From Paracoccus sp041927875 (GTDB lineage Bacteria > Pseudomonadota > Alphaproteobacteria > Rhodobacterales > Rhodobacteraceae), in assembly GCF_041927875.1 (NCBI RefSeq), contig NZ_JBHFHN010000001.1: a stretch of DNA of 64,000 nt; one strand, written 5' to 3'. Shown here piece by piece: positions 8,386 to 16,025 of the stretch. The position numbers and the translations under genes were made by a program. Numbering within the stretch: the first letter of the stretch is position 1; each line of letters begins with the position of its first letter. Below the pieces are notes generated by a model, which ran no database searches, was not told the DNA's origin, and worked only from the letters and a program-made list of their open reading frames with translations.

Positions 8386-8562
8386 TTACTTGACGCGGAC
8401 CATGCCGGTCGCGCCGGCCAGGCCGCCGGCGGCGGCACCGACGGGGCCAGCAACGACGGCGCCGGTCGCGGCACCGGTGGCGGCGCGGGTGCCGGCATTC
8501 GGACCGCAAGCGGTCAGGGTCAGGGTCGCGGCGGTGACGATCAGGGCCAGGGTCTTGGTCAT
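8386..8562 (-). CDS. Small glycine-rich lipoprotein
   Basis: 58-residue precursor with a hydrophobic signal sequence and lipobox LTAC-G at about residue 18, so it should be lipidated at that cysteine. The mature part is a short Gly/Ala-rich stretch (GAATGAVVAGPVGAAAGGLAG) resembling the glycine-zipper segments of OsmB/YmgG-like proteins. The start at 8562 is chosen over an upstream ATG at 8595 because GGCTCC-complement (GGAGCC) precedes it and the signal peptide begins there. Function unknown; an envelope stress role is only suggested by the resemblance. Confidence 0.75.
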   Translation of the reverse strand: MTKTLALIVTAATLTLTACGPNAGTRAATGAATGAVVAGPVGAAAGGLAGATGMVRVK

Positions 8563-8619
8563 GGTGGAGCCTTTCGATTGACGATGTGACCCCAAGCCCC
8601 GCGCTGCGGAAAAGTTCCC

Positions 8620-9849
8620 TTACCGCGTGTCCTTTGGTCGCAGCACCAGCCAGATCAGCGCGGCGCCCGCCAGCATCAGGAACGGCACCATCGCCAGATT
8701 GACCGCCTGCCAGCCCGCCGCCGCATTTCCCGCGCTTGCGCAGTTCATCAGCCCGCCCGACGACAGGCTGGCCACGAACACCCCGCCGAAGACGACGAAA
8801 TCGTTCAGGCCCTGCACGCGGCCCCGCTCGGCCGGGGTATGGGCGCGCGCCAGCATCGCGGTCGCGCCGATGAAGCCGAAGTTCCAGCCGATGCCCAGAA
8901 GGACCAGGGCGATGTAGAACTTTTCCAGCTCGACCCCGGTCAGCGCGACGGCCCCCGCCGCGCCCAGGATCGCAAGGCCGATGCCGACCACGGTGGTATG
9001 GCCCAGCCGGGCGATCAGATGGCCGGTGAAGAAGCTGGGAATATACATCGCCAGCACATGCGCGCCGACGATGTTGGCCGCCGTGCCCATGTCCAGCCCG
9101 CAGCCGACGGCGGCCAGCGGGGTTGAGGTCATGACGAGGTTCATCAGCGCGTAAGACACCATCGCGCAGATCATCGCCACGGCGATCACCGGGCTGCGCA
9201 GCAATTCGCGCGTGCTGCGGCCCTCGGGCAGGGCGGTGGCGCTGCGCGGCGCGGGGCGCGGGATGTCGAGGAAGGCAAACAGCAGCGGCCCCAGCAGGTT
9301 CAGCCCGATGATGGCGACATAGGTGGCGATGAAGGGGATTGCGGTCATCTCGGCAGTCAGGCGAACCAGTTGCGGGCCGGTGATCGCGGCGGCCAGCCCC
9401 CCGGCCATGACATATGAAATCGCCTTGGGCTGGAACGACAGGGGCGCGGTGTCGGTGGCGGCAAAGCGGTAAAAACCCTGTGCGGCCATATAGATGCCGG
9501 TCAGGAACGAGCCTGCGCAGAACAGCACGAAGCTGCCCTGCCAAATGCCGAATGCGGCGATGCCCGCACCAAGCGCGCCCGCGCCGGTGGCGAGGATGAA
9601 GCCGCTGCGCCGACCGTGGGTCTGCATCAGCCGCGCCAGTGGCTGCGCGCTGAGCGCCGATCCCAGCACGATCATCGACAAGGGCAGCGTGCCGATGCAG
9701 GGGTTGGGCGACAGCGACTGGCCCGCCAGCCCGCCGACGATGAAGATCATCGACATCTGCGCCCCCAGCAGCGCCTGGGCGATGACCAGCACGATGACAT
9801 TGCGCCAGGCGCGGGCGGGGACGGGTTCGGGTGGGGCGGCGTGATCCAT
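8620..9849 (-). CDS. MFS transporter
   Basis: 409-residue inner-membrane protein with about twelve hydrophobic helices and an MFS-like loop after helix 2 (LMQTHGRRSGF). The central loop is near residues 200-225 (PAPRSATALPEGRSTREL). Substrate cannot be read from the sequence; the layout resembles the uncharacterised YcaD/efflux-like branches. It is transcribed divergently from the AlkA-like glycosylase gene, with about 75 bases between the starts. Confidence 0.8.
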   Translation of the reverse strand: MDHAAPPEPVPARAWRNVIVLVIAQALLGAQMSMIFIVGGLAGQSLSPNPCIGTLPLSMIVLGSALSAQPLARLMQTHGRRSGFILATGAGALGAGIAAFGIWQGSFVLFCAGSFLTGIYMAAQGFYRFAATDTAPLSFQPKAISYVMAGGLAAAITGPQLVRLTAEMTAIPFIATYVAIIGLNLLGPLLFAFLDIPRPAPRSATALPEGRSTRELLRSPVIAVAMICAMVSYALMNLVMTSTPLAAVGCGLDMGTAANIVGAHVLAMYIPSFFTGHLIARLGHTTVVGIGLAILGAAGAVALTGVELEKFYIALVLLGIGWNFGFIGATAMLARAHTPAERGRVQGLNDFVVFGGVFVASLSSGGLMNCASAGNAAAGWQAVNLAMVPFLMLAGAALIWLVLRPKDTR

Positions 9850-9924
9850 GCCAAACAGCTAACCCGGCGCACGGGACTTGGGAAGGGGCTGGCGCAGGCT
9901 GCGGCAATCGGGCAGGCTGGCGGC

Positions 9925-10551
9925 ATGAGGATCATTCACACCGATGACGACATTGCCGAGGGCGCGGCCCATCTGGCCGCCGCCGAGCCGCGCTTTGGCC
10001 ATGTCCTGACCCTGTGCGGCCCGCTGCCGTTGCGGCGGCGCGGCGACGGATTTGACGCGCTTGCCGATGCCATCGTCGGCCAGCAGGTCTCGACCGCCGC
10101 GGCGCGCGCGATCCGGGGGCGGCTGGTCGCGGCGGGGTTCGACCAGCCCGCGCCGATCCTGGCCGCTGCCGATGACGATCTGCGCGGCTGCGGCCTGTCG
10201 CGCCAGAAGGTGCGCTATCTGAAGGCCTTGGCCGAGGCCGGGATCGACTGGGATGCGCTGCGCGATCTGCCCGACGAGGCGGTGGTCGACAGGCTGCTGC
10301 CCTTGCCCGGCATTGGCCGCTGGACGGTGCAGATGTATCTGATCTTTGCGCTTGGTCGGGCCGATGTCTTTGCCCCCGACGATCTGGCCCTGGCCGAGGC
10401 CGCGCGGCTTTTGTTCGATCTGCCCGACCGTCCCCGCCCCAAGGCCTTTGCCGCCATGGCCGAGGCCTGGTCGCCCTGGCGTGCCGTTGCCGCGCGCGCC
10501 TTGTGGGCCTATTACGCGCAGCAGAAATCCCGTGAAGGAGTAGCCCCATGA
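9925..10551 (+). CDS. DNA-3-methyladenine glycosylase II (AlkA type)
   Basis: Base-excision repair glycosylase that removes alkylated bases. The 208-residue protein contains the HhH-GPD core: ADAIVGQQVSTAAARAI, then the helix-hairpin-helix LLPLPGIGRWTVQMYLIFALG (around residue 128-148), followed by ADVFAPDDLAL with the catalytic aspartate position. It lacks the long N-terminal domain of E. coli AlkA, so it belongs to the short alphaproteobacterial form. The stop overlaps the next gene's start as ATGA, indicating an operon with the esterase. Confidence 0.88.
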   Translation: MRIIHTDDDIAEGAAHLAAAEPRFGHVLTLCGPLPLRRRGDGFDALADAIVGQQVSTAAARAIRGRLVAAGFDQPAPILAAADDDLRGCGLSRQKVRYLKALAEAGIDWDALRDLPDEAVVDRLLPLPGIGRWTVQMYLIFALGRADVFAPDDLALAEAARLLFDLPDRPRPKAFAAMAEAWSPWRAVAARALWAYYAQQKSREGVAP

Positions 10552-11213
10552 CCCGCGATCTGAAAACCGGCCGGCGGCCTGCGCAATCGGGCAAGGCCAC
10601 ATCGGCGGTGGTGTTTCTGCATGGCTATGGCGCGGATGGCGCCGATCTGCTGGGTCTGGCCGATCCCTTGGCCCCGCATCTGCCCGATACGCTGTTTGTG
10701 GCTCCCGACGCGCCCGAACCTTGCGCGGGCAATCCCTTTGGGCGGCAATGGTTTCCGATCCCCTGGCTGGATGGATCGACCGAGGAGGCGGCGCGGCAGG
10801 GCATGGCGGCGGCGGTGGATGATCTGAACGCCTGGCTGGACCGGATGATGGCGGATGAGGGGCTGACCCCGGATCGCGTCATCCTGTTCGGATTTTCGCA
10901 GGGCACGATGATGGCGCTGCATGTGGCGCCGCGCCGCGATCTGCCGGTCGCCGGTGTGGTGGCCTTTTCAGGTCGCCTGCTGGAGCCCGAAGCCCTGGCC
11001 GAACAGGCCCGCGTCAAGCCGCCGATGCTGCTGGTGCATGGCGATGCCGACCCGGTGGTGCCTTTCGCCGACATGAAGCGGGCGGGCGATGCCCTGGTGG
11101 GCGCGGGGTTTGAGGTTTACGGCCATGTCATGCAGGGCACGCCGCATGGCATCGCCCCCGATGGTCTGTCGGTGGCGCTTGCCTTCATCCGCGAGCGGCT
11201 GGGGATCGCCTGA
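10548..11213 (+). CDS. Phospholipase/carboxylesterase family alpha/beta hydrolase
   Basis: 221-residue serine hydrolase of the carboxylesterase/YpfH type. The oxyanion motif FLHGYGADG is at about residue 24, the nucleophile elbow GFSQG at about 110, the acid in HGDADPVVPF at about 165 and the catalytic histidine in GTPHGI at about 197. No signal peptide, so cytoplasmic. It is translationally coupled to the upstream glycosylase gene. Physiological substrate unknown. Confidence 0.85.
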   Translation: MTRDLKTGRRPAQSGKATSAVVFLHGYGADGADLLGLADPLAPHLPDTLFVAPDAPEPCAGNPFGRQWFPIPWLDGSTEEAARQGMAAAVDDLNAWLDRMMADEGLTPDRVILFGFSQGTMMALHVAPRRDLPVAGVVAFSGRLLEPEALAEQARVKPPMLLVHGDADPVVPFADMKRAGDALVGAGFEVYGHVMQGTPHGIAPDGLSVALAFIRERLGIA

Positions 11214-11305
11214 CCCCCCGCCGCTCCCGGTGCAGCCCCGTCACCGCCCGTCACATCGGCGTCACCTTGTCGCGCTATCTGGCCACTGACGCCCCGTGTT
11301 GGGGG

Positions 11306-11333
11306 TTGTCAGGTCAAAGACGCCAGATATAGT
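11306..11333 (+). promoter_or_regulatory. Sigma-70 type promoter of the HNH gene
   Basis: TTGTCA (five of six to TTGACA), 16-base spacer, TATAGT (five of six to TATAAT). Transcription would begin near 11340, giving a leader of about 60 bases. Confidence 0.6.
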
Positions 11334-11398
11334 GGCGGCATGGCTGGGGCGGTTCCCCGCCCTGATGCCATGGCGGCAGGCAGGGCAAGGGGGATTCG

Positions 11399-12034
11399 AT
11401 GCTGGATCATGACGTCCCGACAACCGATGGCCTTGGCATCTTGCCCGGCGCTGCCGGCGATTTTCGCAGCGATTTCGTCCGAGAACCGGCGCGGCTGAAG
11501 CATTTCCCCTCGTTGGTCTTGAATGCCGATTACCGCCCGCTGTCCTATTACCCGCTGTCGCTGTGGCCCTGGCAAGAGGCGATGAAGGCGGTGTTTCTGG
11601 ACCGGGTGAACATCCTGGCCGAATATGACGCGGTGGTGCGCAGCCAGCGGCAGGCGTTCCGCATCCCCTCGGTCGTGGTGCTGAAGGATTTCGTCAAGCC
11701 GCGCAAGAAGGTGGCCTTCACCCGCTTCAACCTGTTCATGCGCGACGAGTTTCGCTGTCAGTATTGCGGCGGGCGCGATCACCTGACCTTCGATCACGTC
11801 GTGCCCCGGTCGCGCGGCGGCATCACCAGTTGGGAAAACGTGGTGGCCGCGTGCAGCCCGTGCAACCTGAAGAAGGCCAACAAGTCGCTGCGTGCATCCG
11901 GCATGGTGCTGCGCAAGAAGCCGGTCGCCCCCACGCCCGAGGTGATGCACGCCATCGGTCGCCGCTTTCCGCCGGGCCATCTGCATGAAAGCTGGATGGA
12001 CTACCTGTATTGGGATACCGAGCTGGAAAGCTAG
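11399..12034 (+). CDS. HNH endonuclease family protein
   Basis: 211-residue protein with a C-terminal HNH nuclease fold: zinc-knuckle pair CQYCG (about residue 121) and CSPCN (about 154), with HLTFDHVVPRSRGG between them carrying the DH motif. The N-terminal part (SLVLNADYRPLSYYPLS) is typical of a chromosomally conserved alphaproteobacterial HNH family rather than a phage or homing enzyme. No restriction or phage gene is nearby. Its stop overlaps that of the convergent DUF1638 gene in the shared CTAG. Substrate unknown. Confidence 0.85.
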   Translation: MLDHDVPTTDGLGILPGAAGDFRSDFVREPARLKHFPSLVLNADYRPLSYYPLSLWPWQEAMKAVFLDRVNILAEYDAVVRSQRQAFRIPSVVVLKDFVKPRKKVAFTRFNLFMRDEFRCQYCGGRDHLTFDHVVPRSRGGITSWENVVAACSPCNLKKANKSLRASGMVLRKKPVAPTPEVMHAIGRRFPPGHLHESWMDYLYWDTELES

Positions 12035-12714
12035 GCCCGCTTCAGCCCCGCCAGAACCGTCGCCAGATCGCCGTAGCCCGTCAGGCGGCGTTCATAGGCC
12101 AGACCCAGCCGGGCGGCGGCGTCGCGCGCCTGCGCATCCAGTGCCGCATCGTCGGTCTGCGCCAGATAGATCAGCTTTTCATACTGGCCGAACATGATGC
12201 CGATCAGTTCGGGATGGCGGTCGAACCCCATCGGACGCCAGCAAAAGGCGTCGAACTGGCGGGTCAGGAAATCGGTCAGGTAAAAGGCCCGCGCCTCGGT
12301 CTCGGCCCGGGCCTGAAAGGCGGGAAGGCCGTCGAAAAACGCATAGCAATGCGGCCCGGCGATCATCGCCACGCCCAGCCTTTCGCAGGTCGCGGCCAGC
12401 CCGCCGCCGGTGCCGCAGTCGGCATAGGCGATGAAGATCCGCTGACCATAGGTGGGGCGGTGATGGGCGACGGCGGCCTCGACCGCGGCGGGGATCAGGT
12501 CGGGGGTCAGATGCAGATCGGCGGGCAGACAGGTCAGGTCGACATGCTGCCAGCCGCCGATCTGACGCAGGGCCGTGATCTCGCGCGCAAGGGCGCCGCA
12601 GGCGATGACCAGCACGCGGTCCGGCCCATCCCCGCCGGTCGAGACCGCGCCCCGCACCGGCGGCGCGGCGCGCGGCCGGCGCTGCGCGGCGCGTTCGCGC
12701 AGGCCGCGCTTCAC
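12031..12714 (-). CDS. DUF1638 domain protein
   Basis: 227-residue cytoplasmic protein of the DUF1638 family: VLVIACGALAREI near the start, CLPADLHLTPDLI, YADCGTGGGL, GPHCYAFFDG and the C-terminal GFDRHPELIGIMFGQYEKLIYLAQ. The conserved cysteines and histidines suggest a metal or cofactor site, but the function is not established. The start is taken as GTG at 12714 because it overlaps the stop of the upstream small membrane protein as GTGA; a much longer upstream extension is in frame but out of character for the family. Confidence 0.75.
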   Translation of the reverse strand: MKRGLRERAAQRRPRAAPPVRGAVSTGGDGPDRVLVIACGALAREITALRQIGGWQHVDLTCLPADLHLTPDLIPAAVEAAVAHHRPTYGQRIFIAYADCGTGGGLAATCERLGVAMIAGPHCYAFFDGLPAFQARAETEARAFYLTDFLTRQFDAFCWRPMGFDRHPELIGIMFGQYEKLIYLAQTDDAALDAQARDAAARLGLAYERRLTGYGDLATVLAGLKRA

Positions 12715-12893
12715 CCGTGGCGGTCCTGATGCGGCCCCGGACGGTGCAAGGCCAGGCGCATGATCGCGGCCCCGACAAGGGCCGCCATCCCCAGCGCGCC
12801 CAGAGGCAGGCCGGATCCGGCCACCATCCAGATCGTCGCCCCGGCCAGGGCGATCACGCCAAACAGCATCAGCAGGAAATGGGGCAGGGGCAT
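12711..12893 (-). CDS. Small two-helix membrane protein
   Basis: 60 residues, with hydrophobic segments PHFLLMLFGVIALAGATIWM and LGALGMAALVGAAIM separated by a short loop, and a basic His-rich tail. A GAAGGAG site lies six bases before the ATG at 12893. Its stop overlaps the GTG start of the DUF1638 gene, so the two are co-translated. No family recognised with certainty. Confidence 0.7.
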   Translation of the reverse strand: MPLPHFLLMLFGVIALAGATIWMVAGSGLPLGALGMAALVGAAIMRLALHRPGPHQDRHG

Positions 12894-12944
12894 GGCACTC
12901 TCCTTCAACCGGGCCAATATGGGGGGCAGGCGCGGAAAGGAAAA

Positions 12945-12966
12945 GCCCCGCCATGGCAGGCGGGGC
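12945..12966 (-). terminator. Intrinsic terminator of the YgaP-like gene
   Basis: GCCCCGCC and GGCGGGGC arms with a six-base loop. On the minus strand a TTTTCC tract follows. It lies about 57 bases after the stop of the gene at 13023-13226 and before the small membrane protein gene. Confidence 0.75.
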
Positions 12967-13022
12967 CGGTTCGCAGCGGTTCTGGCGGGTTCACGCCGGG
13001 TCAGCGCCCGGAAAACGCCCGG

Positions 13023-13226
13023 TCAGCGCCGCGTCATGGGGCAGGTGTTCATGCCCATCAGCCGATACAGCGGGCAGGTCTGGAAGATCCCGGTCAACAG
13101 CGGGATCAGCCCCAAGAGATAGGCCCAGCGATAGGTGGCGTCGGTGTTCAAAAAGAACCCGGCGATCAGCGCCAGACCGATGAGGATGCGCAGGATGCGG
13201 TCGATGCCGCCGACATTCTTGACCAT
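13023..13226 (-). CDS. DUF2892/YgaP-like membrane protein
   Basis: 67-residue protein with two membrane helices (ILRILIGLALIAGFFL and YLLGLIPLLTGIF) and the family's terminal CPLYRLMGMNTC, with two cysteines. It matches the DUF2892 family seen as the membrane part of YgaP rhodanese and in sulfide-response operons. The start at 13226 follows GAAAGGGGG. An ATTC-N8-GAAT palindrome 15 bases upstream suggests control by a BigR/SqrR-type persulfide sensor, fitting a sulfur-related role. No rhodanese or sulfide:quinone reductase gene lies beside it. Confidence 0.85.
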   Translation of the reverse strand: MVKNVGGIDRILRILIGLALIAGFFLNTDATYRWAYLLGLIPLLTGIFQTCPLYRLMGMNTCPMTRR

Positions 13227-13240
13227 GATGGCCCCCTTTC

Positions 13241-13256
13241 ATTCATGGGTGTGAAT
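13241..13256. promoter_or_regulatory. BigR/SqrR-like operator (ATTC-N8-GAAT)
   Basis: CATTCA-TGGGTG-TGAATG, containing exactly ATTC-N8-GAAT, the half-site arrangement reported for SqrR/BigR persulfide-responsive repressors. It lies 15 bases upstream of the YgaP-like gene. Confidence 0.55.
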
Positions 13257-13295
13257 GTATCAGCTTTCGGCGGCGTGGCAAGCGCGCAACCCCCG

Positions 13296-13898
13296 TCAGT
13301 TCGGCGCGCCATCAACCTGCCGCACCAGCCCCAACAGGTCGCGGGTGGCGGGGTCAAAGCGGATGATCGTGCCATCGACAAGGGCATAATCCCACGCGCC
13401 ATCGGGGATCGGCAGGCCAAGGCGTAGCGGATCGTCGATCCGCGCCACGCCGATGTCGCGCGCAAGTGCCGCGCGGATGCGCCCGACCTGACCCGGCGGG
13501 ATGCAGGCCGGTTCCTTCTTCGCAAGGCCCGGTGGGCAATCGCGCGGCGTCAGCGCGCGCACCGTGTCGATCACGCGAAAGCTGTCGGCCTCGGCCCGCA
13601 GGATCTGATCGCCCGCGATGACATAGTGGCTGCCGTCGATCAGCGCGGGCAGGCCGAACAGCGCGGGGTCGGCGATCGTGTAATAGCGCGCATCGCCCAG
13701 GATGCTGCCGGGGGCGAGGATACCCTCGGGCGTCTCGGCCTTGGGTGCGGGCTTCGCGGGCTTGGCCTTCGGCTGCACCTGATCGCAGCGCCCCTGTTTG
13801 GCCAGACCGGGCGGGCAGCCGTCCTTCGCATGGGCGGGTGTGGTCATGGCGATCGCGCCCAACATCAGCGCGGCCACTGCAAGGGGGGAACAGGTCAT
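13296..13898 (-). CDS. Secreted protein with duplicated CPPGLAK motif
   Basis: 200 residues with a signal peptide cleaved after AHA (about residue 24). Two copies of CPPGLAK (about residues 28 and 121), each followed by a second cysteine (GRC, PAC), separate a Lys/Pro/Ala-rich linker from a C-terminal region with the repeated theme RIDDPLRLGLP/TIADPALFGLP, i.e. two related half-domains. Similar exported proteins in Rhodobacteraceae are often mislabelled excinuclease. Function unknown; the paired cysteines would form disulfides in the periplasm. Confidence 0.7.
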   Translation of the reverse strand: MTCSPLAVAALMLGAIAMTTPAHAKDGCPPGLAKQGRCDQVQPKAKPAKPAPKAETPEGILAPGSILGDARYYTIADPALFGLPALIDGSHYVIAGDQILRAEADSFRVIDTVRALTPRDCPPGLAKKEPACIPPGQVGRIRAALARDIGVARIDDPLRLGLPIPDGAWDYALVDGTIIRFDPATRDLLGLVRQVDGAPN

Positions 13899-14074
13899 CG
13901 CATGGCTCCGGTTCTGCGCCGCACGCGGCGGCCATCAGGGGTCAACGCGCGGGGCCGCGCCTGGTGCCCGCGCCCCGCCGATGCAGGCAGGCGACGGCGC
14001 CTTGCCGCCGATGCCCACTGACAGCCGCAAGGCCGGGCCGATCCCGCGCGGCCATTGACCCGCCGCTCTGACCC

Positions 14075-14956
14075 TCAGGCCTGGCCCTGCCGCCCGCGCC
14101 CCGTGAAACGGGGCAGCATGGCCGAAAAGTCGCGGCCCCGGCCATCCTCGGCCTCGACGAAATCGGTGTAAAGCCGGGTCGCCAATTCGCCCATCGGCGT
14201 GTCGGCATCGGCACTGGTCGCGGCCTGCTGCGACAGACGCAGATCCTTCAGCATCAGTTCGGCGGCGAAACCGGGCTTGTAGCCGTTGTCCGCGGGCGAG
14301 GTCGGGCCGACCCCCGGCGCGGGGCAATAGGCGTTCAGGCTCCAGCTATAGCCCGAGGAGGTGCTGACCACATCGAACATCTTTTGCCGGTCCAGCCCCA
14401 GCTTGTCGGCCAAGGCGAAGGCCTCGCAGGTGGCCAGCATGGTCACGCCCAGGATCATGTTGTTGCAGATCTTGGCGGCCTGACCGGCACCGGATTGCCC
14501 GCAATGGACGGCCTTCTGTCCCATGATCGCAAACAGCGGCTGGACGGTCGCAAAGGCCGCGTCGCTGCCCCCCACCATGAAGGTCAGCGTGCCCGCCGCC
14601 GCCCCGCCAACCCCGCCCGAAACGGGCGCATCCAGCGCGCCCAGACCCGCCGCCACCGCCTGATCGGCCACGTCGCGGGCGCTGTCGACATCGACGGTGG
14701 AACAATCGCAGAGCACCGCGCCGGGCTGCATCGCGGGCATCACCTCGGCCGCGACGGCGCGCAGGATCGCGCCATTGGGCAGCATGGTGATGACGACCTC
14801 GGCCCCGGCGGCGGCCTCGGCGGCAGTAGCGGCGCGGGTGACGCCCGCGGGCATCGGTGCGGCCAGATCGAAGCCCGCGACCTGATGGCCCGCCGCCGCC
14901 AGATTGGCCGCCATCGGCCCGCCCATATTGCCCAAGCCGATAAAGCCGATCTTCAT
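14075..14956 (-). CDS. mmsB: 3-hydroxyisobutyrate dehydrogenase
   Basis: NAD-dependent oxidation of 3-hydroxyisobutyrate to methylmalonate semialdehyde in valine degradation. The 293-residue protein starts with the Rossmann signature IGFIGLGNMGGPMA, has the substrate loop DAPVSGGVGGAAAGTLTFMVGG (about 118-139) and the catalytic lysine in GAGQAAKICNNMIL (about 165). The ATG overlaps the stop of the upstream hydrolase gene as ATGA. It is the last gene of a three-gene valine operon. Confidence 0.95.
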   Translation of the reverse strand: MKIGFIGLGNMGGPMAANLAAAGHQVAGFDLAAPMPAGVTRAATAAEAAAGAEVVITMLPNGAILRAVAAEVMPAMQPGAVLCDCSTVDVDSARDVADQAVAAGLGALDAPVSGGVGGAAAGTLTFMVGGSDAAFATVQPLFAIMGQKAVHCGQSGAGQAAKICNNMILGVTMLATCEAFALADKLGLDRQKMFDVVSTSSGYSWSLNAYCPAPGVGPTSPADNGYKPGFAAELMLKDLRLSQQAATSADADTPMGELATRLYTDFVEAEDGRGRDFSAMLPRFTGRGRQGQA

Positions 14957-16023
14957 TCGATTTTCTCCAGATGCAGGGATTTGTCGCCCAAAGGGGCCAG
15001 GATCGCCGCGACCTGATCGCGGCTCACATCCTCGGGGCGGGCGTGTTTCCAGCGCGGGTTGCGATCCTTGTCGATGATCTGGGCGCGCACGCCCTCAAGA
15101 AAATCGGCCTCGGGCAGGGCGCGGAAGGTAAAGCGGAACTCGTTTTCCAGCGCATGTTCGATGGTGTCGGCCTGACGCGCGCGGGCGATCAGGTCCAGCG
15201 TCGCGGCCATCGACAGCGGCGCGTTGCGGCGTATCACCCTGGCGGTGTCGCGGGCGAAATCGCTGTCGGTGCGATCAAGGCTGGCAAGGATCGCACCGAC
15301 ATCGGGCAGCGCGAAATGGTGGTCGATCTCGTCCTGAAGGGCGATCAGCCTTTCACCCTCGGGCGGGGTGGTGGCGCGGCGCAAGATCTCATGCGTGTCG
15401 CCGGTGTCGATCAGGTGGCGCTTCAGCCCCTCCCACGCGGCCTGGGGGATGAAGTAATCGGCAAAGCCCGCGTGGATCGCATCGCCCGGACCCATCCGTG
15501 CCCCGGTCAGGCCCAGATATTCGCCGATCCGCCCCGGCGCGCGCGCCAGCAAAAGGCTGCCGCCGACATCAGGGATGAGGCCGATGCCGGTTTCGGGCAT
15601 GGCGACCTGGGTGGTCTCGCCGACGATGCGGTGGCCCGAATGGCCGCCCACGCCGACGCCGCCGCCCATCACGAAGCCCTGCATGAAGGCCACGATCGGC
15701 TTGTCATAGCCGTCGATCTTGGCGTTCATGCGGTATTCGTCGCGCCAGAATTGACGCGGGCCGTCGAAATCGCCCGCCACCCCGGCGTGATACATCGCAG
15801 CGATGTCGCCACCCGCGCAGAACGCCCGATCCCCCGCCGCGTCGATCAGCACAAGCTCCACCTCGGGGTGGTCGCGCCACTGATCCAGCGCCTTGTCGAT
15901 GGCCAAAGCCATCGGATGCGACAGCGCGTTCAGCGCGCCCTCACGGGTAAAGGTGATGCGACCCGCGCGCCCCTCGCGCCGGATATGCAGGTCATTGGTG
16001 CCCCAGTCGATCGTCGTCGGCAT
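14953..16023 (-). CDS. 3-hydroxyisobutyryl-CoA hydrolase (enoyl-CoA hydratase family)
   Basis: Crotonase-fold enzyme; 356 residues and its place between an acyl-CoA dehydrogenase and mmsB identify it as the hydrolase freeing 3-hydroxyisobutyrate from CoA. Oxyanion-hole segments are FCAGGDIAAMYHAG (about residue 65) and GFVMGGGVGVGGHSGHRIVGE (about 115-135); the acid region is MPETGIGLIPDVGG (about 141). The extended C-terminal part separates it from ordinary enoyl-CoA hydratases of about 260 residues. Two bases separate it from the dehydrogenase gene. Confidence 0.88.
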   Translation of the reverse strand: MPTTIDWGTNDLHIRREGRAGRITFTREGALNALSHPMALAIDKALDQWRDHPEVELVLIDAAGDRAFCAGGDIAAMYHAGVAGDFDGPRQFWRDEYRMNAKIDGYDKPIVAFMQGFVMGGGVGVGGHSGHRIVGETTQVAMPETGIGLIPDVGGSLLLARAPGRIGEYLGLTGARMGPGDAIHAGFADYFIPQAAWEGLKRHLIDTGDTHEILRRATTPPEGERLIALQDEIDHHFALPDVGAILASLDRTDSDFARDTARVIRRNAPLSMAATLDLIARARQADTIEHALENEFRFTFRALPEADFLEGVRAQIIDKDRNPRWKHARPEDVSRDQVAAILAPLGDKSLHLEKIE

Positions 16024-16025
16024 GT

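Noticed and set aside
11399..12034. Homing endonuclease or phage HNH gene
   Set aside because: No intron, intein or phage neighbours; sequence looks like a conserved chromosomal HNH family with its own promoter.
12715..12954. 80-codon N-terminal extension of the DUF1638 protein
   Set aside because: Overlaps the small membrane protein gene in another frame and is unlike the family; the GTGA overlap supports the GTG start.
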